The position numbers and the translations under genes were made by a program. From Rhodocyclaceae bacterium (GTDB lineage Bacteria; Pseudomonadota; Gammaproteobacteria; Burkholderiales; Rhodocyclaceae): a stretch of DNA of 15,425 nt. Numbering within the stretch: position 1 is the first letter of the stretch; each line of letters begins with the position of its first letter. The notes below the pieces were generated by a model. That model made no database searches, was not told the origin of the DNA, and worked only from the letters and a program-made list of their open reading frames with translations. The stretch spans positions 1 through 15,425 of the forward strand of contig JAUXNZ010000086.1 of NCBI GenBank assembly GCA_030682595.1. Direction: 5' to 3'. Positions 12,499 to 15,425 of the stretch are shown in pieces.

Positions 12499-13538
12499 GT
12501 CAGCGCCTGCGCCATGTCATGCGCCAGCGCGTCGACGGCATCTTCCCGCGTGGCCCAGGAGCACATGAAGCGGGCGCCGCCGCCGATGAATGTGTAGAAC
12601 ACCCAGCCGGCGGCGCGCAGTTTGGTGATTGCCGCATCGGGCAGGTTGACGAAGACGCCGTTGGCTTCGGTGGGCAGCAGCATCTCGGCGCCCGGAATCG
12701 CGGCGAGGTGGTCGGCCAACCGGCGCGCCATGGCATTGGCATGGCGGGCGTGGGAGAGCCAGGTATCGTCCTCCAGCAGCGCCAGCCAGGGCGCGGAGAG
12801 GAAACGCATTTTCGAGGCAAGTTGCCCGGCCTGCTTGCAGCGGTAGGCGAACTCCTCGCCCAGCGCCCGGTTGAAGAAGACGATGGCTTCGCCGAGCGGC
12901 AGGCCAAGTTTGGTGCCGCCGAAACACAACACATCGATGCCGGCGCGCCAGGTGATGTCGGCAGGCGAGCAACCCAGCGAAGCGATGGCATTGGCGAAAC
13001 GGGCGCCATCCATGTGTGTTTTCAGCCCGTACTCACGCGCCAGCCGGCTCAGCCCCGCCACTTCGCCGATCTGATAAAGGGTGCCGAGTTCGGTGCTTTG
13101 CGTCAGCGAGATGGCGCGCGGGCGCGGATAGTGGATATCGCTGCGCCGGGTGATGACCTCGCGCACGCCCTGGGCGGTCAGCTTGCCGTGCCGGTGCGGC
13201 GCGAGCAGCAATTTCGAGCCGTTGGAGAAGAATTCCGGCGCACCGCACTCATCGGTGGCGATATGGGCCGTGTCGGTGCAGATGACGCCCTGATAGGACT
13301 GGCACAGCGCCGCCAGAGCCAGCGAATTGGCGGCCGTGCCGTTGAAGACGAAAAACACTTCGCAGTCGGTCTCGAACACCGCGCGCAGGCGGTCGCACAC
13401 GGCGAGTGTGTGGTCGTCGTTGCCATAGGAGGGCTCGAAGCCCCGGTTGGCGGCATTGAACGCGGCCAGGGCTTCCGGACAGATGCCAGCGGTGTTGTCG
13501 CTGGAAAACTGCAGTTTGAATCCGTCATCGCAAGACAT
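12495..13538 (-). CDS. ltaE: Low-specificity L-threonine aldolase
   Basis: PLP-dependent cleavage of L-threonine/L-allo-threonine to glycine and acetaldehyde in the cytoplasm (beta-eliminating lyase family, fold type I). 347 residues from the ATG at 13538, close to the family length. Motifs: FSSDNTAGICPEAL (N-terminal hallmark), YGND (38-41), FVFNGTAANSLAL (64-75), HIATDECGAPE (92-102), THMDGARFANA with Asp177 contacting the PLP ring, and CFGGTKLGLPLGEA with Lys210 as the PLP Schiff-base lysine. AGGGG stands 8 bases ahead of the ATG and decides the start; an in-frame TTG at 13544 is less likely. The TGA overlaps the GTG of the lipoprotein gene. The upstream ClpX-like gene ends 28 bases away. 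No metabolic partner is in the cluster. Confidence 0.93.
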   Translation of the reverse strand: MSCDDGFKLQFSSDNTAGICPEALAAFNAANRGFEPSYGNDDHTLAVCDRLRAVFETDCEVFFVFNGTAANSLALAALCQSYQGVICTDTAHIATDECGAPEFFSNGSKLLLAPHRHGKLTAQGVREVITRRSDIHYPRPRAISLTQSTELGTLYQIGEVAGLSRLAREYGLKTHMDGARFANAIASLGCSPADITWRAGIDVLCFGGTKLGLPLGEAIVFFNRALGEEFAYRCKQAGQLASKMRFLSAPWLALLEDDTWLSHARHANAMARRLADHLAAIPGAEMLLPTEANGVFVNLPDAAITKLRAAGWVFYTFIGGGARFMCSWATREDAVDALAHDMAQALT

Positions 13539-13566
13539 GTTCAAAACCCCTGAAAATGATTTCCGG

Positions 13567-14574
<1,008 letters not shown>

Positions 14575-14604
14575 GGGTGGGTGGGTCAGGGCGGGCGCAA
14601 ACGC

Positions 14605-14610
14605 TAGAAT
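14605..14610 (+). promoter_or_regulatory. Candidate -10 box (TAGAAT) of cutA
   Basis: TAGAATAGCAGCATG precedes cutA and differs by one base from the sequence before pgm. The predicted transcription start, 7 bases past the box, is the A of the cutA ATG (14617), which would make the mRNA leaderless. No Shine-Dalgarno lies ahead of the ATG, which agrees with this reading. No clear -35 is visible in the 42-base divergent gap. Confidence 0.5.
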
Positions 14611-14616
14611 AGCAGC

Positions 14617-14970
14617 ATGCAAGAGAACCCACCGAGCCTGCTCGTAGTCACCAACCTGCCCGATGAAGCCAGCGCCCACGCACTGGCCACCGCGCTGATC
14701 GGGGCACGGCTGGCGGCCTGCGTGAATATCCTCGCGCCCTGCCGCTCGGTCTACCGCTGGCAGGGGCGGATCGAGGACGCCACGGAGGTGCCGCTGCTGA
14801 TCAAGACCACGGCAGAACGCTACCCGGCGCTGGAAGCGGCGCTCCGCCGGCTACACCCCTACGAACTTCCCGAGATTATTGCTGTCCCAATCGATCGCGG
14901 CCTGCCGGATTACCTGGCCTGGGTCGGTTTGGAAACCCGCGCAGAGACAACCCCCACAGCACAACAATAA
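14617..14970 (+). CDS. cutA: Divalent-cation tolerance protein CutA
   Basis: A 117-residue trimeric cytoplasmic protein of the CutA1 family (PII-like ferredoxin fold), associated with copper and other divalent-cation tolerance though its biochemical role is unsettled. Motifs: LLVVTNLPDEASAHALATAL (8-27), RLAACVNILAPCRSVYRWQG (31-50), EVPLLIKTTAERYPALE (57-73) and the signature HPYELPEIIAVPID (80-93). Length is normal, with a short extra Thr/Gln-rich tail. No ribosome-binding site precedes the ATG. It lies 12 bases before dsbD on the same strand, an arrangement common in beta- and gammaproteobacteria, and the two are probably co-transcribed. Confidence 0.96.
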   Translation: MQENPPSLLVVTNLPDEASAHALATALIGARLAACVNILAPCRSVYRWQGRIEDATEVPLLIKTTAERYPALEAALRRLHPYELPEIIAVPIDRGLPDYLAWVGLETRAETTPTAQQ

Positions 14971-14982
14971 ACCGATACCACC

Positions 14983-15425
14983 ATGACCCTACGCCTCTTC
15001 GTAATGCTCTGGCTCGCCCTGGCCAGCTTCACCGCCAACGCGTTGTTCAACAGCGGTCCCATCGATCCGGAACAGGCCTACCGCTTCTCCGCCCGGGCGC
15101 TCGATGCGCAAACCGTCGAGGCGCGCTGGGACGTCCAGCCGAAATATTATCTTTACCGCCACAAGATCAGCTTCGCCGCCGACCCGGCGACGGTCAAGCT
15201 GGGCGAACCCGCGATCCCGCGCGGCGAAGAAAAGGACGACGAATTTTTCGGCCGCATCGAGGCGCTGCGCGGCGCGGTGGTCGTGCGCATACCCGTCACC
15301 ACCGCCGGCGCTGGCACGTTTGTGCTGAAAGCCAGCTCGCAGGGCTGCTGGGACGGCGGCGTCTGCTATCCGCCGATCACGCAGGAAGCGACCATCACGC
15401 TGGCGGCCAGCACCGACGCCGTCCC
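14983..15425 (+). CDS. dsbD: Thiol:disulfide interchange protein DsbD, N-terminal part (runs off window)
   Basis: The first 147 codons of the membrane reductase that carries electrons from cytoplasmic thioredoxin to periplasmic DsbC/DsbG/CcmG. The start is the ATG at 14983 (MTLRLFVMLWLALASFTANA is a cleavable signal peptide, cut probably after ANA). Residues 21-147 form the periplasmic alpha (immunoglobulin-like) domain, with Y-K-YYLYRHKISF near 54-64 and the redox pair Cys122 and Cys128 in SQGCWDGGVCYPP, equivalent to Cys103/Cys109 of mature E. coli DsbD. The eight-helix transmembrane and C-terminal thioredoxin domains are beyond the window. It directly follows cutA; in E. coli these two genes are also adjacent. 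Confidence 0.95.
   Translation, partial: MTLRLFVMLWLALASFTANALFNSGPIDPEQAYRFSARALDAQTVEARWDVQPKYYLYRHKISFAADPATVKLGEPAIPRGEEKDDEFFGRIEALRGAVVVRIPVTTAGAGTFVLKASSQGCWDGGVCYPPITQEATITLAASTDAV

Noticed and set aside
12492..13553. 353-residue plus-strand open frame
   Set aside because: Mirror of the threonine aldolase gene, which has full family motifs on the minus strand.

Overview
The window is GC-rich chromosomal DNA of a betaproteobacterium. The protein set (E. coli-type Pgm, SelO, CutA followed by DsbD, low-specificity threonine aldolase, a membrane GGDEF/EAL protein) and the codon bias fit Rhodocyclales or Nitrosomonadales. That placement is inferred from gene content, not from a marker gene. 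I see no tRNA, rRNA, CRISPR array or intact transposase.

Layout. Positions 1-2103 (minus): a coiled-coil protein with a C-terminal membrane segment, then a B12-binding-type radical SAM protein that runs off the left edge. 2161-3837 (plus): a promoter-like box, a 7-codon leader ORF and pgm. The pgm stop codon lies inside a palindromic repeat. 3868-5640 is a low-density accessory stretch: a gene-free segment, an IscR/Rrf2-type operator-like site, a small AF1514-like protein, a broken glutathione peroxidase abutting a fragment of a Na+/H+ antiporter, and two microprotein genes with good ribosome-binding sites. 5641-6663: a protein made of two tandem DUF1566 (Lcl_C) domains. 6689-7187: a perfect hairpin, a folE remnant with an internal deletion, a terminator and another repeat copy. 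7197-8717 (minus): selO. 8873-8924: a third repeat copy.

8936-14574 (minus) is a tightly packed transcription unit in the order ClpX-like ATPase (interrupted by an amber codon), threonine aldolase, Sel1-repeat lipoprotein, and membrane GGDEF/EAL protein. The last three overlap by a few bases at their start/stop codons, which suggests translational coupling. Diverging from it on the plus strand are cutA and dsbD (runs off the right edge), a metal-tolerance/periplasmic thiol pair.

Most notable: (i) a three-copy dispersed palindromic repeat sitting just after stop codons; (ii) an almost identical TAGAATAGCRGCATG motif before pgm and cutA that puts the predicted transcription start exactly on an ATG; (iii) a divergent ClpX paralogue that lacks the zinc domain, has an altered pore loop, and carries a single TAG in an otherwise open frame; (iv) a cluster of gene remnants (gpx, antiporter, folE) marking this as a site of gene loss; (v) the operator-like site and microproteins in the accessory stretch. 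I did not find a convincing new multi-gene defence or biosynthetic system.
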